From Microbacterium neungamense (GTDB lineage Bacteria; Actinomycetota; Actinomycetes; Actinomycetales; Microbacteriaceae), in NCBI RefSeq assembly GCF_024971095.1, contig NZ_CP069717.1:1798001-1862000 (forward strand): 64,000 nucleotides of DNA, given 5' to 3'. The notes below the pieces were generated by a model. The model had not been told where the DNA came from. It saw only the letters and a program-made list of their open reading frames with translations, and made no database searches. This document shows positions 62,804-64,000 of the stretch, piece by piece. The position numbers and the translations under genes are program-made. The first letter of the stretch is position 1; each line of letters begins with the position of its first letter.

Positions 62804-63885
62804 GTGCCCGGACTCGGTGAGCTGATCGCGCCGCGGACGGACTCGCCGCTGCTGGTGGCATCCGGCGCGATGATGCAGTACCTGCCGTGGCTGCTGTTCG
62901 GTCTGCACGCCGGAGCCATCGCCGATCGCGTCGACCGGCGACGCCTGATGATCCTCGCGCACGCCTCGCGGGCGCTGGTGGTGCTCGCGCTGTGCGTCTT
63001 CCTGCTCACCGGTACAGCGACGATCTGGATCGTGCTGGCCGTGTCGCTGCTGTACGGCACGGCGGAGGTGTTCGCCGACACGACCACCTCGACGGTGCTG
63101 CCGATGATCGTGCGGCCCGCCGACCTCGGCACCGGGAACGCCCGGCTGCAGGCCGGCTATCTCGTCGCGAACCAGTTCGGCGGCCCGCCGCTGGGCGCAT
63201 TCCTCTTCGCCCTGGGCAGCGTGTGGCCGTTCCTGCTGCAGGTGCTCTGCGTCGCCCTGGCGGTGATCCTGGTCTCCCGGATCGCGCTGCCGGCGGTGCC
63301 GCTCGCCGCCGGTGACGGCGGGGCGCGGCGTCGCCCGGTGCACCACGACATCGCGGACGGACTGCGCTGGGTGCGGCACAACAGGCCGGTGCGGACGCTG
63401 GTGATCAGCTGGAGCGGCACGTGTCGTTCTCGACGCTGATGCGGATCTGCCTGACGCTGGAGGTGCTGATGCACCTGGCCTTCGCGCTGACGACGGCCGG
63501 GTGGGTGGCCCTCGGCATCATGTTCGGCTTCGGCGCGTACGCGTTCGTGTGGCACACGATCTCGACGACCGTCCGCCAGCGCCTCGTGCCGCATGCGCTG
63601 CAGGGCCGGGTGTCGTCGGTGACCATGGTCTGCGTGTTCGGCGGCATGGTGCTCGGTCAGGCGCTGGGCGGCGTGATCGCTCAGCTGTGGGGGCTCACCG
63701 CGCCGTGGTGGTTCGCCTTCGGCGGCGCGGCCGTGACGCTGCTGCTCGTGTGGCGCTCGCTCGGGCACATCGCCGCCGCGAAGCCGGCCGTCGACGAGGA
63801 TGCCGGGGCGGCGGGCGCGTCCGGCGCTTCGGACGCCGCCGCGCCGCAGGCTCCGGACGAGCGGGTTCAGACGAACGAGCCGTAG
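62804..63885 (+). pseudogene. MFS transporter, middle deleted and frameshifted
   Basis: The first part (62804 to about 63410) has [21 protein letters not shown] and several hydrophobic segments up to [17 protein letters not shown]. The sequence then jumps to a different frame, [20 protein letters not shown], which continues to the stop at 63885. About 60-70 residues between them are missing compared with the family. The N-terminus also seems short, since only some 20 residues precede the LPWLLF block where about 60 are usual. The product is unlikely to fold. Confidence 0.8.
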
Positions 63886-64000
63886 ACCGCGAGGGTGTTG
63901 GCCGCGAGCTGCGCGCACAGCTCGTCGACGTCGACCCCGAGCTCGGATGCCATGAAGCGGACGGTCACTGGCACCAGGTACGGCGCGTTCGGCCGGCCGC
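63867..64000 (-). CDS. tatD: TatD family hydrolase, C-terminal part
   Basis: The frame runs off the right edge. The visible C-terminus reads GRPNAPYLVPVTVRFMAS, then DELCAQLAANTLAVYGSFV-stop. This is the standard end of TatD-type metal-dependent deoxyribonucleases (PNxP-VxxTVxxxA, then NTxxxYG). tatD commonly precedes ksgA in actinobacteria. Its last 19 bp overlap the convergent MFS remnant. Confidence 0.88.
   Translation of the reverse strand, partial: GRPNAPYLVPVTVRFMASELGVDVDELCAQLAANTLAVYGSFV

Overview
The window is about 64 kb of very GC-rich DNA. Gene content and style point to an actinobacterium of the family Microbacteriaceae, most likely Microbacterium or a close relative. This is inferred from protein family types, GTG starts, TGATG and ATGA gene overlaps, and many promoters that lie directly against start codons. 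No rRNA, phage or plasmid genes were seen. One tRNA gene is present. From memory of the M. tuberculosis map, the order maf - accA3 - lpdA - deoD/pmmB - add/deoA/cdd - sdhCDAB resembles Rv3282-Rv3319, so the left third is an old conserved core.

Layout. 1-6.6 kb: end of a Maf pyrophosphatase, biotin-dependent acyl-CoA carboxylase alpha chain, an LpdA-type quinone reductase without the redox cysteines, purine nucleoside phosphorylase and phosphopentomutase/phosphomannomutase. 6.6-7.9 kb: an AbiEi/DUF559-like protein between two copies of a 59-bp hairpin. 7.9-16.1 kb: a nucleoside salvage operon (BMP-type binding lipoprotein, ABC ATPase, two permeases, cdd, deoA, add). 16.2-17.3 kb: manC. 17.4-18.8 kb: a second AbiEi/DUF559-like gene between two arrays of a short palindrome repeated every 52 bp. 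19-22.5 kb: sdhCDAB. 22.6-28.6 kb: xthA, a decayed oxidoreductase/sigJ pair, trpS, pth, rplY and a 41-residue membrane protein. 28.6-34.2 kb: an idonate/gluconate cluster and gnd. 34.2-40.8 kb: a berberine-bridge-type oxidase, a two-component system and a flavin electron-transfer module (NqrB/RnfD-FNR fusion, ApbE, FMN-binding lipoprotein). 40.9-43.4 kb: prs, glmU and tRNA-Gln. 43.5-46.6 kb: broken gluconokinase and FadR-type genes, MarR, RluA-type synthase. 46.6-49.3 kb: metINQ. 49.4-54.3 kb: a broken aminotransferase, a Zur-controlled rpmJ, CobW remnants, an ABC-F protein, and a siderophore ABC ATPase with a sucrase/ferredoxin-like protein. 54.5-59.8 kb: a sugar ABC transporter with its LacI regulator and two matching operators. 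59.9-64 kb: ispE, an aldo/keto reductase, ksgA, a broken MFS gene and the end of tatD.

Three things stand out. (1) Two genes of the same nuclease-like superfamily each sit inside a private set of palindromic repeats. One set is a pair of 26-bp-stem hairpins. The other is CACATTGTG palindromes phased at 52 bp on both sides of the gene. This is the best candidate here for an undescribed system. (2) From about 23.8 kb onward at least seven clean junctions cut through coding sequence, often removing the 5' ends of two genes that now face each other head to head. They are either real deletions or assembly joins. (3) At least a dozen genes have a TANNNT hexamer 6-7 nt before the start codon and no ribosome binding site, as expected for leaderless mRNAs. 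In one case that promoter element is part of a six-fold 17-bp tandem repeat.

No searches were run. Family names rest on motif recognition, and functions of unnamed genes are inference.
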